A DNA stretch of 64,000 bases, taken from contig JAXLQL010000002.1 in NCBI GenBank assembly GCA_046331625.1, positions 186,001 to 250,000 on the forward strand, written 5' to 3'. Of this stretch, positions 52,104 through 61,328 are shown one piece after another. Position 1 is the stretch's first letter. Every line of letters begins with the position of its first letter. A program made the translations under genes and the position numbers. The DNA comes from JAXLQL01 sp046331625 (GTDB lineage Bacteria > Acidobacteriota > Terriglobia > Bryobacterales > Bryobacteraceae). A model generated the notes under the pieces. The model saw only the letters and a program-made list of their open reading frames with translations. It was not told the origin of the DNA and ran no database searches.

Positions 52104-52249
52104 GATGTGGATCTCGGTTCAGGTGCGGTGACGTGGCTCGCGGCGGGAACCGCGGGCCGCTTCAACGAGGCGACGGTGGGGATGGATTTGGTCCGGGTGG
52201 AAGTGAAGCGGCAGGGCCGACAACGGGAGTAGCGCACCGGCCCGAGTGC
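52104..52249 (+). repeat. Direct repeat copy B (LRR-cupin gene 3' end)
   Basis: Nearly identical to 48519-48664, including the gene's final codons, stop and the following CGCACCGG(T/C)CCGAGTGC. There is no LRR sequence upstream here; the block abuts the permease fragment. Its antisense strand has become the tail of the methyltransferase reading frame. Confidence 0.85.
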
Positions 52250-52982
52250 ACCCGTCTGGTCCGCATGTCCACTTCCCGGTGCCCAGCACATCCCCTCGCC
52301 TTCTCGATACGGCGATCCCTTCCAAGTGCATCCGCGAATCGGAGTTCCTGGCTTTTGCGCCAAAACACGAACGGGCCGCTTCGTGTCCCCGTACTGCCGC
52401 CCCCAGTCCTGCTTGTCTTCCACGTCTTCGAAGATGAGGATCCGGTAGGCCGCAAGCGCGGCGAACATCTGCTTGTCGGAATAGCCGCCGCCCACCGGAC
52501 GGACATGCGCCGTGTCCGCGTGGCAGCCTTCGATCAGGATCACGCCGCCGGGCTTCAGTGATTGGTAGATCCTCGGCAAAGCCTCTTGCGGGAAGAAGTA
52601 TGAGAAGACGATGAGGTCCCACTTCTCTTTGCCCCCAATCGAAACGATCGAACGGCGAGACGACAGCGTCGATCTGCAGCTTGCGCCGGCTGGCTTCGCC
52701 CCGAGCCTGCTCCACCGCAACCGGCGAGATGTAGAAGCCCGAAACTTTCCAGCCGTGCTCGGCGAGCCACACTGCGTTCCTGCCTTGCCCCATCCCCGCG
52801 TCGAGAGCCACGCCGGGCTTTCGCCTCAAGATCACGCGAGTGAGAAACGCATTCGGCAGCGAGGAAAAGGTCTCCGGTTGCGAAGCGTAGATGTCGTCGT
52901 ACGCCTTTCTGGTCTGCTCGTCCGACTGCTGCGCCGCGCAGATCGCAGTGGCTGCGAGAAGTGCGTGCCGAAGGTGGTTCAT
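52250..52982 (-). pseudogene. SAM-dependent methyltransferase gene with frameshift and replaced 3' end
   Basis: ATG 52982 begins a signal-like leader (MNHLRHALLAATAICAAQ) and a class I methyltransferase: DDIYASQPETFSSLPNAFL, motif I VALDAGMGQGRNAVWLAEHGW, then SPFDRFDWG. At the run of five G at 52632-52636 the frame breaks. The -1 frame continues with KEKWDLIVFSYFFPQEALP, LKPGGVILIEGCH and YRILIFEDVED. Removing one G restores FDWGKEKWDL. Beyond about 52250 the frame reads antisense through repeat copy B, so the native C-terminus may also be lost. Confidence 0.8.
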
Positions 52983-53066
52983 CGCCATTCGAGTTGGACG
53001 CAACGCGCGCACGTTTTCTTCGCGAGCGGTGTGCTATCCTCGCCTCAATAGGGGATCACTGAATTC

Positions 53067-53960
53067 ATGGAGCGGAAACGCGCATCGGACTTTCCCCGCG
53101 AACTGCTTGACCTGTTCGATTTGTACGTTCACGGCGATATCGCCCGCCGTGATTTTCTCGACGGGGCAAAGAAGTTTGCCACAGGCGGTGTGACGGCGGC
53201 CATGCTGCTCGACAGCTTGGCTCCGCACTACGCTTGGGCGCAGCAGGTAGCGAAGGACGATGCGCGCATCCGCACCGAATCTGTGACAGTAGCGTCACCC
53301 GAGGGCAACGGGAACATCCGCGGTTATCTGGCGCGTCCCGCCAAGGCCGCTGGCAAGGTTCCCGCTGTCCTGGTGGTGCATGAGAATCGCGGATTGAATC
53401 CGTACATCGAAGACGTGGCGCGCCGGCTGGCCACTGAGAACTACATCGCGTTCGCGCCAGACGGGTTGACGAGCGTGGGCGGCTTCCCGGGTGACAACGA
53501 AAAGGGCGGCCAGTTGTTCCAGAAGGTGGACCGCGCCAAGATGACCGAAGACTTCGTCGCTTCGGCGCGATGGTTGAAGGCTCGCTCCGATTGCACGGGC
53601 AAAATCGGAGTCGTAGGATTTTGTTTCGGAGGCGGAATCTCCAACGCGCTCGCCGTGCGCCTCGGAAGCGATCTCGCAGCAGCCGTTCCCTTCTACGGCG
53701 GGCAGCCTCCGGCGGATCAAGTGTCGAAGATCAAGGCGCCGCTTCTGCTCCACTACGCAGGGCTTGACCAGCGCGTCAACGGCGGCTGGCCTGCCTACGA
53801 AGAGGCACTCAAGGCGAACCACGTTACGTACACCGCGCATGTCTACGAGGGCGCCAATCACGGCTTCCACAACGACACCACGCCGCGATACGACGAGGCG
53901 GCGGCGAAGCTCGCCTGGAAGCGCACGCTCGATTTCTTCGCGAAGTATCTGCGGGGATAG
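53067..53960 (+). CDS. Dienelactone hydrolase family protein, intact
   Basis: The 297-residue alpha/beta-hydrolase has a Tat-like N-terminus (RRDFLDGAKKFATGGVTAAML, residues 27-47, then YAWAQQ). The core follows: VPAVLVVHENRGLNPYIED, nucleophile motif GFCFGGG (Cys), Asp of AGLDQRV and His of GANHGFHND, the full Cys-Asp-His triad. It hydrolyses dienelactone-like or other ester substrates in the envelope; the true substrate is unknown. A truncated copy is at 48737-48996. It is bracketed by the methyltransferase remnant and a REP-like element. Confidence 0.87.
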   Translation: MERKRASDFPRELLDLFDLYVHGDIARRDFLDGAKKFATGGVTAAMLLDSLAPHYAWAQQVAKDDARIRTESVTVASPEGNGNIRGYLARPAKAAGKVPAVLVVHENRGLNPYIEDVARRLATENYIAFAPDGLTSVGGFPGDNEKGGQLFQKVDRAKMTEDFVASARWLKARSDCTGKIGVVGFCFGGGISNALAVRLGSDLAAAVPFYGGQPPADQVSKIKAPLLLHYAGLDQRVNGGWPAYEEALKANHVTYTAHVYEGANHGFHNDTTPRYDEAAAKLAWKRTLDFFAKYLRG

Positions 53961-53963
53961 CAT

Positions 53964-54003
53964 TGTGGGGCAGGCTCCAGCCTGCGCGGGACTTTAGTCC
54001 CGC
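53964..54003 (+). repeat. REP-like double-palindrome element
   Basis: TGTGGGGCAGGCTCCAGCC is followed by TGCGCGGGACTTTAGTCCCGC, two adjacent hairpins. It lies 3 bp after the dienelactone hydrolase stop and 5 bp before the end of the convergent permease fragment, a position suited to a bidirectional terminator. Confidence 0.8.
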
Positions 54004-54008
54004 GGCCA

Positions 54009-54595
54009 TCAATCCGTCCGCAGCGCTTCCGCCGGATTCACCCTCTCGACTGCGCGCGCCGGAATGTAGCTCGCCACCAGCACCACCGCCGCCATCAGCG
54101 CGATCACTGCCAAATAAGTCACCGGATCCGCACCGCCCACGCCCACCAGCAACCTCTCCACACCCTTGCGCGCGACGAGCGCCCCACCCGCTCCGAGCGC
54201 CACCCCCAACGCGACCATTCGCACCGCCTCCCCAAGCACCATCCGCCGGATCGAACAATGCTCTGCCCCCAGCGCAATGCGCACCCCGAATTCCCGCTCC
54301 CGCCGCGTGACTCCGTACGCCGCCAACCCGTAGGCTCCGATCATCGCAACCCCAGCCCAAGCAGCCCGATCACACCCGGTGAGCGAAGCCGCCATCCGGA
54401 GCAGAAACAACCCCGCCGGAGCTTGGGTAATCTGCTCGAGCGTCAGCAAGTTGTTCACCAGCAGATCGGGCGCCTGTTCCCGCACCGCCGTTTTCGCCGT
54501 CTCCGCCGGACCCGTCATCCGCACCACCAACCCGCGTGCCGTCGGCGACGCAAGCGATAGCGGCACGTAGAAGAATGGTTGCGGCTCGGAACTCA
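54009..54595 (-). pseudogene. Acidobacterial duplicated permease, C-terminal fragment 2
   Basis: The fragment can be read from about 54595 (EPQPFFYVPLSLASPTARG) through VNNLLTLEQITQAPAGLFLLRM, GVTRREREFGVRIALGAEH and MVLGEAVRMVALG to NPAEALRTD, about 195 residues of an ~800-residue protein. It lacks the start, the first permease half and most of the periplasmic core. It overlaps in content with fragment 1 at 51737-52078 and is longer, so the two are separate remnants of related genes or of one duplication. Confidence 0.8.
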
Positions 54596-55135
54596 GGGGG
54601 CGACATGTAAGGGCAGGCAGGCTAACGGACTCGCCATCGAGTTGTCAAAACAGCAACGGCGACGCGAGCCAGCCTCCATGCCCCATGCCGGGAGGGCTTC
54701 AGCCGCGCGGGAACTCAGTCGCGCTTCCGGAGCTCCGGCCGAAGGCTCCCCAGCGGGTTTCAACCGTCGCGATCCTCACAATCCCGTGTACTGAAAAATT
54801 CGTAACTGGATTCCCCTCAACCACATCCCGGGATCGATTTTGCAGCCGAAAAACCGCCTCGAGCTAACTTGAGACCGTGGACCCGCTCCACATGGCTCTT
54901 CGACAACCGAATAACTCCCCATGCCGCCAGGCCAGCCGCTCGAGGGGCTCGTCTGAGGAAGGTCCCGAATTTCCCGGTGTCTCACCGAACGCCGCAATCC
55001 ACCCCAAAATGCGGGGGTAAATCCGACACTTTCCGACACTTACTGCCGTCTGGAGCGATTTTTCGCGGCAACCGCGGGGGGAGCTCTGTGGGGGTCGGAA
55101 CACCCCCTTCGCGATGCCAATCTCGACCTGCTACC
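54596..55135. other. Long gap with a degenerate REP-like element, no gene
   Basis: No supportable coding region is present; the open frames lack domains and ribosome-binding sites. A worn copy of the REP-like element (GGGCTTCAGCCGCGCGGGAACTCAGTCGCGC in two parts, 54689-54724) is visible. This is consistent with decayed DNA at the edge of the mosaic region. Confidence 0.5.
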
Positions 55136-55366
55136 TCAAACCTTCGGCTTCGGCGGCGGCAACTCCCGCGCTTCCACCTGCGACTGGAACCCCTGCCTTG
55201 CGTGCGCGCCATCGCAGAACGGCTTGTTCTCCGAAAGCCCGCAGCGGCACAGCGAAATTGCCTGCCGGCCACCCAGGCCGAACGCCGCTCCCGCCGCATC
55301 GCACAATGTGAATTCGCCCTCGATCTTGATCGGGCCGTTGTTGAAAATCGTTGCTTTGACGGACAT
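55136..55366 (-). CDS. CDGSH iron-sulfur domain protein
   Basis: ATG 55366 begins MSVKATIFNNGPIKIEG, the normal start for this family; the frame is open upstream but without a site. The 76-residue protein carries CRCGLSENKPFCDGAH with ligands Cys40, Cys42, Cys51 and His55, which bind a [2Fe-2S] cluster (3Cys-1His). Small bacterial CDGSH proteins act in redox or cluster transfer in the cytosol. It is divergent from the 55454 gene. Confidence 0.9.
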   Translation of the reverse strand: MSVKATIFNNGPIKIEGEFTLCDAAGAAFGLGGRQAISLCRCGLSENKPFCDGAHARQGFQSQVEARELPPPKPKV

Positions 55367-55453
55367 CACAGGATGGTAACAAATCACCTGAACGTTCGGT
55401 CTCCGTCCTCTTGCGCTCACGAACGCCAGCCGCGCCTATAATAGGGAATCTCC

Positions 55454-56707
55454 ATGCACCGGCGATCTGCGCTGCTCGTGGCCGCCTGCTCCGTCGCGCA
55501 ACTGGCCGCCCAGCAAGTCAGCTCCCCGAAGCTCTCGCCGGACCTCATCCGCATCTCGCGCATCAAATATCACATGTCGCAGACACTCGGCCGCATGCCG
55601 AACTATACCTGCACCCAGACCATCGAACGCTCGCGCCGCCCCGCCAAATCCCGCAAGTTCCAACTCCTCGACACCATTCGGCTCGAGGTCGCCCTCGTCG
55701 ATGGCAAGGAGCTCTTCGCCTGGCCCGGAGCTACCCGCTTCGAAGACCGCGAAATCTCGGAGCTCGTCGGCGGAGGCGCCATCGGCAACGGTAACTTCGC
55801 ACTCCATGCCAAGTCCGTCTTGATGTCCAACTTCCCCACCTACCAGTATCTCGGCACGTTTGGCGAGCCCGGCGCACAGCGCTTCCGCTACTCCTATGAC
55901 GTGCCGCAAATTCGCAGCGGCTTCATGCTCCGCGACGGCGTCTCCCAAGCGGTCACCGGCTACAAAGGAACCTTCGACGTCGATGCCGAATCGCTCGACC
56001 TCATCCGTCTCGAAGTCCTCGCCGAAGAGATTCCGTCGCCGCTCCTCATCTCCCGCGCTCAGGACATCATGTTCTACGAGCGCACCCGCATCGGCGAGGC
56101 TGACTTCCTCCTCCCCAAATCCTCGGAGATGACCATCTCGACCGTGGATGGAACCGAAGGCCGCAATCGCGTCTCGTTCGCCGGATGCCGCCAGTATAGC
56201 GGCGAATCCACCATCTCCTTCGCCGATGCGCCCGATCTTTCCTCCGCGCCGCCACCCGCCGCGCCGGTCATCGTCGAGATCCCGCTCGATCTCGTGCTCG
56301 ATGTTCGCCTCACCAGCGAACTCGCCGTGCAGCCCGCGATCATCGGAACCGTCATCGAAGGCGAGGTCGCCTCCAACGCAAAGCACCATGGGTCCACCAT
56401 GGTCCCCAAGGGCGCGAAGCTTCGCGGACGGCTCATCGGAGCCAAGCCCTGGACCCGCGGCCAAGCCATCTCGCTCGAGTTCTTCGACCTCGAATTTCCG
56501 GGCGCGCGAGCCGAGATCTTCGCTACGCCAGACGAGGCCACGGGCTTCCCCGGCGGCCCCGGCACTCGCACCGCCGTCGGCCGCGATGGCGTCATCTATT
56601 TCACCGGCAACAACGCCACTCATTTGCGAAAAGGTACCCGCATGCTCTGGAGGACTCGACAAAAGCCCCCCGAATCGAGCAACAATACACAGAGGCACTC
56701 ACAGTGA
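55454..56707 (+). CDS. Exported protein, paralogue of the 42671-43927 product
   Basis: The 417-residue protein has a signal peptide (MHRRSALLVAACSVAQLAAQ) and the family motif RMPNYTCTQTIERSRRP. The same order of domains is seen as in the protein at 42671-43927: ESLDLIRLEVLAEEIP, RVSFAGCRQYSGESTISF, MVPKGAKLRGRLIGAKP and LRKGTRMLWRTR at the end. The shared Cys pairs (YTC and GCRQ) suggest one disulphide. Function is unknown. The stop overlaps the GH88 start (ATGA), so it is co-translated with that hydrolase. Confidence 0.72.
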   Translation: MHRRSALLVAACSVAQLAAQQVSSPKLSPDLIRISRIKYHMSQTLGRMPNYTCTQTIERSRRPAKSRKFQLLDTIRLEVALVDGKELFAWPGATRFEDREISELVGGGAIGNGNFALHAKSVLMSNFPTYQYLGTFGEPGAQRFRYSYDVPQIRSGFMLRDGVSQAVTGYKGTFDVDAESLDLIRLEVLAEEIPSPLLISRAQDIMFYERTRIGEADFLLPKSSEMTISTVDGTEGRNRVSFAGCRQYSGESTISFADAPDLSSAPPPAAPVIVEIPLDLVLDVRLTSELAVQPAIIGTVIEGEVASNAKHHGSTMVPKGAKLRGRLIGAKPWTRGQAISLEFFDLEFPGARAEIFATPDEATGFPGGPGTRTAVGRDGVIYFTGNNATHLRKGTRMLWRTRQKPPESSNNTQRHSQ

Positions 56708-57834
56708 TCCGATTCGAACTAGAGTCCGACAAAGCACTCTTCCACGACGCCATGAAGTTCGCGCAGAAGCAGGTGAAGCACGTTATCGAGCGTCACCCGG
56801 ACTTCTACCCCATGTACACCAAGGGCGGCAAGTGGAAGCACGACGGTCCCAAGTGGACCCATTGGTGCGACGGCTTCCTCCCCGGCATGATGTGGCTCTT
56901 CCGCCGTTACCACAATCACAACGGCAGTGAAGCCGACGCCCGCTGGTGGATGGATCAAGCCGTCCGCTACACCAAGCCCCTCGAGCACCGCAAGCTCGAT
57001 CGCGACGTGCATGACCTCGGTTTCATCTTCATGAACACCTATCACCGCTGGTATCAGGTGACCGGGCAGAAGGAACTGAACGACGTCGTCATCCAAGCCG
57101 GCAAGACGCTCGCGATGCGCTTCAAGGAGAAGGGCCAGTATCTGCGCTCGTTCGTCTCCGATGACTCCATCTTCATCGACATCATGATGAACGTCGGAAT
57201 CATCTTCTACGCCGCGCATGCCACCGGCGATGCGCACCTGCGCGAAGTCGCCTTCCGCCACACGCTCACCTCGCGGCGCGTGCTGGTTCGCGGCGACGGA
57301 TCCACTGCGCACGAAGGCTTGTTCGATCTCGCCTCCGGCGAGTTCCTGCGCCAGACCACGCACCAGGGCTTCCGGGGCGACTCCTGCTGGTCGCGTGGAC
57401 TCACCTGGGCGCTCTACGGATTCTCCACTTGCTACGAGTTCAGCCGCGATCCCAAGTTTCTGCGCACATCCGAAGATTGCGCCGACTACTACATCTCGCA
57501 GACGCCCGCCGATGGCGTTCCGCCGTGGGACTACAACGCCGCCGCCGATAGCCGCAAGCAAGTGGACACCTCGGCCGCCGCGATCGCAGCCGCGGGTTTG
57601 TTGCGCCTGTGCCGCCTTACCGCGGACCCCATCAAAGGCCACTTCTACTGGACCACCGCCATCCGCATCCTGCGCACGCTGTGCGAGAAGTACCTCGGCA
57701 AGTCGAAAGGCTACGAGGGCGTGCTCAAGGGCGGCGTCTATCACATTCACAAGAACCTCGGCGTCAACGAGTCCGTGATGTGGGGCGAACATTTCTTCGT
57801 CGAAGCGCTCGAGCGCGCCCTCCGCAACCTGTAG
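56704..57834 (+). CDS. Glycoside hydrolase family 88 (unsaturated uronyl hydrolase)
   Basis: This 376-residue (alpha/alpha)6-barrel enzyme has the two catalytic Asp of the family: Asp104 in RDVHDLGFIF and Asp159 in FIDIMMNVG, plus WTHWCDGFLPGMMW, HQGFRGDSCWSRGLTWALYG and PPWDYNA. GH88 enzymes hydrate the 4,5-double bond of unsaturated uronic acids left by polysaccharide lyases and so complete pectin or glycosaminoglycan breakdown. There is no signal peptide, so it acts on imported oligosaccharides in the cytosol. It is near araB (pentose use) and a sulfatase, which supports a polysaccharide-degradation role. Confidence 0.9.
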   Translation: MIRFELESDKALFHDAMKFAQKQVKHVIERHPDFYPMYTKGGKWKHDGPKWTHWCDGFLPGMMWLFRRYHNHNGSEADARWWMDQAVRYTKPLEHRKLDRDVHDLGFIFMNTYHRWYQVTGQKELNDVVIQAGKTLAMRFKEKGQYLRSFVSDDSIFIDIMMNVGIIFYAAHATGDAHLREVAFRHTLTSRRVLVRGDGSTAHEGLFDLASGEFLRQTTHQGFRGDSCWSRGLTWALYGFSTCYEFSRDPKFLRTSEDCADYYISQTPADGVPPWDYNAAADSRKQVDTSAAAIAAAGLLRLCRLTADPIKGHFYWTTAIRILRTLCEKYLGKSKGYEGVLKGGVYHIHKNLGVNESVMWGEHFFVEALERALRNL

Positions 57835-57846
57835 CATGTAGAGTGG

Positions 57847-57947
57847 ACTTCAGTCAGCGCGGGACTCTGCAGAAACTCCCTCTCGTCATGAGGCAATGCA
57901 ACCGGCTTGTGGGGCAGGCTTCAGCCTGCGCGGGACTTCAGTCCCGC
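57847..57947 (+). repeat. REP-like double-palindrome element with upstream half unit
   Basis: GCGCGGGACTCTGCAGAAACTC is followed about 40 bp later by TGTGGGGCAGGCTTCAGCC and TGCGCGGGACTTCAGTCCCGC (57908-57947), the cleanest copy. The same two-part order, including CAGAAACTC, is found on the minus strand at 20640-20769. The rest of the 57835-58125 gap contains nothing recognisable. Confidence 0.82.
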
Positions 57948-58125
57948 AACGTCCGAGTCTCGCAATGACTTCGCAAAACATATCTCCGAAATCTCGTTGT
58001 TGCCACGGCTCCCGTTACCGAGCCGCGCGCGTAAGCAAGCGGCACTGTACCCGACTCTTGACCGTCGAGTCACGTGAGTCCAGGCGTCACAAGCCCCATG
58101 GCGGCCTACAGGTCCACCCCACCCT

Positions 58126-59769
58126 ATGAAACCCCAGTACGCCCTAGGCATCGACTTCGGCACCGAGTCCGGCCGAGTCATGCTCGCCAAACTCGACGGC
58201 GGCGAAGCCGCCTGGAGCGATAGGGAGGAAGCCGCATGGAGCGTCGTCCCCTACACCCATGGCGCCATGGACACCGCGCTCCCAGACGGCACCCGCCTCG
58301 CTCACGACTGGGCCGTGCAGGACCCGCTCGATTGGATCAAGGTCCTTCGCGAAGGCATCCCCGACGTGCTGCGCAAGTCCGGCGTCAGCGCTGACCAAAT
58401 CGTAGGCGTCGGTACGGACTTCACCGCCTGCACCATGCTCCCCACGCTCGCCGATGGTACACCGCTCTCCACGCTGCCGCGGTTCGCGAGCAATCCGCAC
58501 GCGTGGGCCAAGCTCTGGAAGCACCATGCCGCGCAGCCCGAAGCAACGAAGATCGAACAGACCGCAGCCGAGCTCGGCGAAGAGTGCCTCAAACCCTACA
58601 ACGGCAAGTTCTCCTCCGAGTGGTTCTTCTCGAAGGTGCTCGAGATCCTGAATGACGCGCCCGAAGTCTACACAGCCGCGGCGCGCATGATCGAAGCGGC
58701 TGACTGGATCACGTGGCGCATGACCGGCAACGAGCGGCGCAACGAGTGCTGCGCCGGATACAAAGACATGTGGATCAAGGGCCGCGGCTACGCCTCGCGA
58801 GCCTTCTTCCGCGCGCTTCATCCCGGCCTCGAAAACGTTGCCGAAGAGAAGCTCTCGACCACCATGTATCCGCTCGGCTCCGCTGCCGGCGGACTCACTC
58901 CCGAGATGGCCGCGCTCACCGGACTCCGCCCCGGAACGCCGGTCGCTGTTGGCGTGATCGATGCGCACGCAGGCGTCCCCGGATGCGGCGTCACGAGGCC
59001 CGGTGAACTCGTCATGATCATGGGAACGTCGCTGTGCCACATGCTGCTCGCCGAGAAGGGCCGCTACATCGAAGGCGTGGCAGGCGTGGTGGAAGACGGG
59101 ATCTTGCCCGGATACTGGGGCTACGAAGCGGGCCAAGCCGCCGTGGGCGATCTCTACGGCTGGTTCTTCCGCGCCTTCGGCGTCAACGCTGACGACGTCA
59201 CCGCCGAGGCCGCGAAGCTGAAGCCCGGAGCCACTGGACTCGTCGCGCTCGATTGGTGGAACGGCAATCGGTCCGTGCTCATGAATGCCGACCTCACCGG
59301 AGTCCTGCTCGGCGCAACGCTCAACACCACGCCCGCCGACATCTATCGCGCGCTCGTCGAAGCCACGGCTTTCGGAACCTACACCGTCATCCGAGCCTTC
59401 GAGCAGGAAGGCGTGCCCATCGACAAGCTGGTCGCCTGCGGCGGACTCGCGCAGAAGAGCCCGCTCGTGATGCAGGTCTTCGCCGACGTCACCAATCGCG
59501 AGATCTTCCTGCCTCGCTCGCTTCAGGCGTCAGGCTTGGGAGCTGCGATGCACGGCGCTGTCGCCGCCGGAGCCTTTACCGGATTCGATGAAGCCGCCCG
59601 GGCAATGTCCGGCGGCTTCACGCAAACCTACCGTCCGAACGGAGCCGCTCACGCCGTCTACGAGCGCGTCTACTCCGAGTATCTGCGGCTGCACGACTGG
59701 TTCGGCCGCGGCGGCAATGACGCCATGCAACGCTTGAAGTCGCTGAAGCTCGAAGTCTCCGCTGGTTAA
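58126..59769 (+). CDS. araB: Ribulokinase (FGGY family)
   Basis: The 547-residue kinase (E. coli AraB 566) starts ALGIDFGTESGRVML and continues with family motifs VGTDFTACTMLP, SSEWFFSKVLEIL, VAVGVIDAHAGVPGCG, MIMGTSLCHMLL, LDWWNGNRSVL and VACGGLAQKSPL. The catalytic Asp lies in VIDAHAG. It phosphorylates L-ribulose with ATP in arabinose use, feeding the pentose phosphate path. No araA, araD or araC is adjacent. A REP-like element precedes and another follows the gene. Confidence 0.93.
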   Translation: MKPQYALGIDFGTESGRVMLAKLDGGEAAWSDREEAAWSVVPYTHGAMDTALPDGTRLAHDWAVQDPLDWIKVLREGIPDVLRKSGVSADQIVGVGTDFTACTMLPTLADGTPLSTLPRFASNPHAWAKLWKHHAAQPEATKIEQTAAELGEECLKPYNGKFSSEWFFSKVLEILNDAPEVYTAAARMIEAADWITWRMTGNERRNECCAGYKDMWIKGRGYASRAFFRALHPGLENVAEEKLSTTMYPLGSAAGGLTPEMAALTGLRPGTPVAVGVIDAHAGVPGCGVTRPGELVMIMGTSLCHMLLAEKGRYIEGVAGVVEDGILPGYWGYEAGQAAVGDLYGWFFRAFGVNADDVTAEAAKLKPGATGLVALDWWNGNRSVLMNADLTGVLLGATLNTTPADIYRALVEATAFGTYTVIRAFEQEGVPIDKLVACGGLAQKSPLVMQVFADVTNREIFLPRSLQASGLGAAMHGAVAAGAFTGFDEAARAMSGGFTQTYRPNGAAHAVYERVYSEYLRLHDWFGRGGNDAMQRLKSLKLEVSAG

Positions 59770-59770
59770 C

Positions 59771-59812
59771 GTGTGGGGCAGGCTTTCAGCCATCGCGGGA
59801 CTTTAGTCCCGC
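59771..59812 (+). repeat. REP-like double-palindrome element
   Basis: GTGTGGGGCAGGCTTTCAGCC is split here as TGTGGGGCAGGC and TTTCAGCC, then GCGGGACTTTAGTCCCGC. It begins 2 bp after the araB stop and lies between convergent genes. Confidence 0.8.
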
Positions 59813-59837
59813 TGCCGGCTCGCGCTCAAAGCCCCCG

Positions 59838-61307
59838 CTACGCGACCATCCGCCGCTGCAGCGCGTCAAGATCCAGCGCACTCCCACCCTCGCGAACCGC
59901 GCCACTCACTGCCCGTTGAATCCGGAGCTTCGCGAACTTCGCCGTCCGCACTCCGCCCACTTCCGCTGTCACCGGATAGTCGCCATCGGCAAGATCGGGC
60001 ACGAGGATGTTGAACTGATACAAGCCCGCGCTGATCAGCCCGGCAAACGCCACCGGCACGAGTTGATTATGGATCTGCACCCGAACCGAGTTCACCGCCG
60101 GCAATGGCGACGCGATGACCTGCCCCGGCACGTGCGACGGGCTCGTCGGCCCGAAGCCCGTACCGAAGAGCAGAAGCGTGTCGCCGGGCTTGGCCGCCAC
60201 CGTCGTCACGCCTTGCATCAACCCGCTCGGACCAACATACGTCCCATCCGCGCGCACCGCGGCCACGTTCTGATCGGGGAACTGGAAGAAGCCGGGATTG
60301 AGCTTATTGAACGCCACGCTCACCACATCCGACGTCGCCGAGCCATTCGTCACGGTCACCTGCACGTTGCCATCGGTGAGCGCTTCGGGAGCCAGCACGT
60401 TGATCTGCGTCGGGCTTACGTAGTAAACCGAAGCCGCCTGCCCGTTGATCTTCACGCTCACGCCATCGAGCGACTCGGGAAGCTTGCCGTTGACGATCTC
60501 CGCGTCGCGCCACGTGCGTGTGCTTGATGAGAGCGCGGAGCCGTGCAGCGTCACCCAACCTCCCGATGCAGCGCCGGGCCGTAGCGTTGCGCCGTGCGTC
60601 ACGCCGCCCACTGCTACGAGCGTTGGCCGCGATGCGGCCGCCGTATCGCTGGGAGTGAAGTCCATCACCACGTCCCAGCTCACGGCGAGCGCCCCAACCG
60701 CGGATCCGGGAACCGCGCTCCAAGGCCGGATCACCGATGCCCGTTGCGCCGCGTTCGTGATGCCGTTGAGCACGCCGTCATTGCCTGTCTCGCCTTCCAC
60801 GTAGAGCTGCGTGGTGAGGCTCGAGCCTCCGGGCAACGTGATCTTGGCGTGAACGTGACGCACGCGGCCCGGATAGAGACCTGGCTTGATGGTGCGGAAC
60901 AAGTAGGCGCCGTCTGACGCGGTGACGAAAGTGCCGTAGCCTTGAAAGTTGGAGTCGCGCTGGCCGTTGAGCGCGCCGCTCGTGTGAATGTACGACCCGA
61001 CGTTGTCGGCCTGCCAGATCTCGATGCGCGCATTGCGCACCGGTTGCCCATTGCGGTCGAGAATGCGGCCGCTCAACCACGCAACCGTACCCACGCCGGG
61101 CGTGATGTTGTCGTTGATGATGAGCAGGTCATTGTCTTGATCGAGCGGCAGGCGATTCGGATAGTAGGGCCCTTCGGTCTGCGCCGGTGTCAGTGTCAGC
61201 GCTTGCGCAAACGCGCCGCGCTGCGTGAAGAATGCGCCACTGGCCGCCATCGCGGCCAGGAAATGCCTCCGCGTGGATGCGGTGGGGCGAAATGAATTGG
61301 TCATCAC
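59838..61307 (-). CDS. Exported intradiol ring-cleavage dioxygenase with TIGR03437 C-terminal domain
   Basis: This 489-residue protein has a Tat signal (STRRHFLAAMAASGAFF). The intradiol dioxygenase domain spans about 40-215: TEGPYYPNRLPL, IEIWQADNVGSY, RTIKPGLYPGRVRHVHAKI. The four Fe(III) ligands are visible as Tyr106, Tyr145, His151 and His153, matching protocatechuate 3,4-dioxygenase spacing apart from a shortened loop before the His pair. From about 235 it continues into a TIGR03437 module (INVLAPEALTDGNVQV, GDTLLLFGTGFGPTSP). It probably opens catechol rings outside the cytoplasm. The same C-terminal module occurs in the protein at 61874-63217. Confidence 0.87.
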   Translation of the reverse strand: MMTNSFRPTASTRRHFLAAMAASGAFFTQRGAFAQALTLTPAQTEGPYYPNRLPLDQDNDLLIINDNITPGVGTVAWLSGRILDRNGQPVRNARIEIWQADNVGSYIHTSGALNGQRDSNFQGYGTFVTASDGAYLFRTIKPGLYPGRVRHVHAKITLPGGSSLTTQLYVEGETGNDGVLNGITNAAQRASVIRPWSAVPGSAVGALAVSWDVVMDFTPSDTAAASRPTLVAVGGVTHGATLRPGAASGGWVTLHGSALSSSTRTWRDAEIVNGKLPESLDGVSVKINGQAASVYYVSPTQINVLAPEALTDGNVQVTVTNGSATSDVVSVAFNKLNPGFFQFPDQNVAAVRADGTYVGPSGLMQGVTTVAAKPGDTLLLFGTGFGPTSPSHVPGQVIASPLPAVNSVRVQIHNQLVPVAFAGLISAGLYQFNILVPDLADGDYPVTAEVGGVRTAKFAKLRIQRAVSGAVREGGSALDLDALQRRMVA

Positions 61308-61328
61308 TTGGTTCCTCTCGATTGTGAT

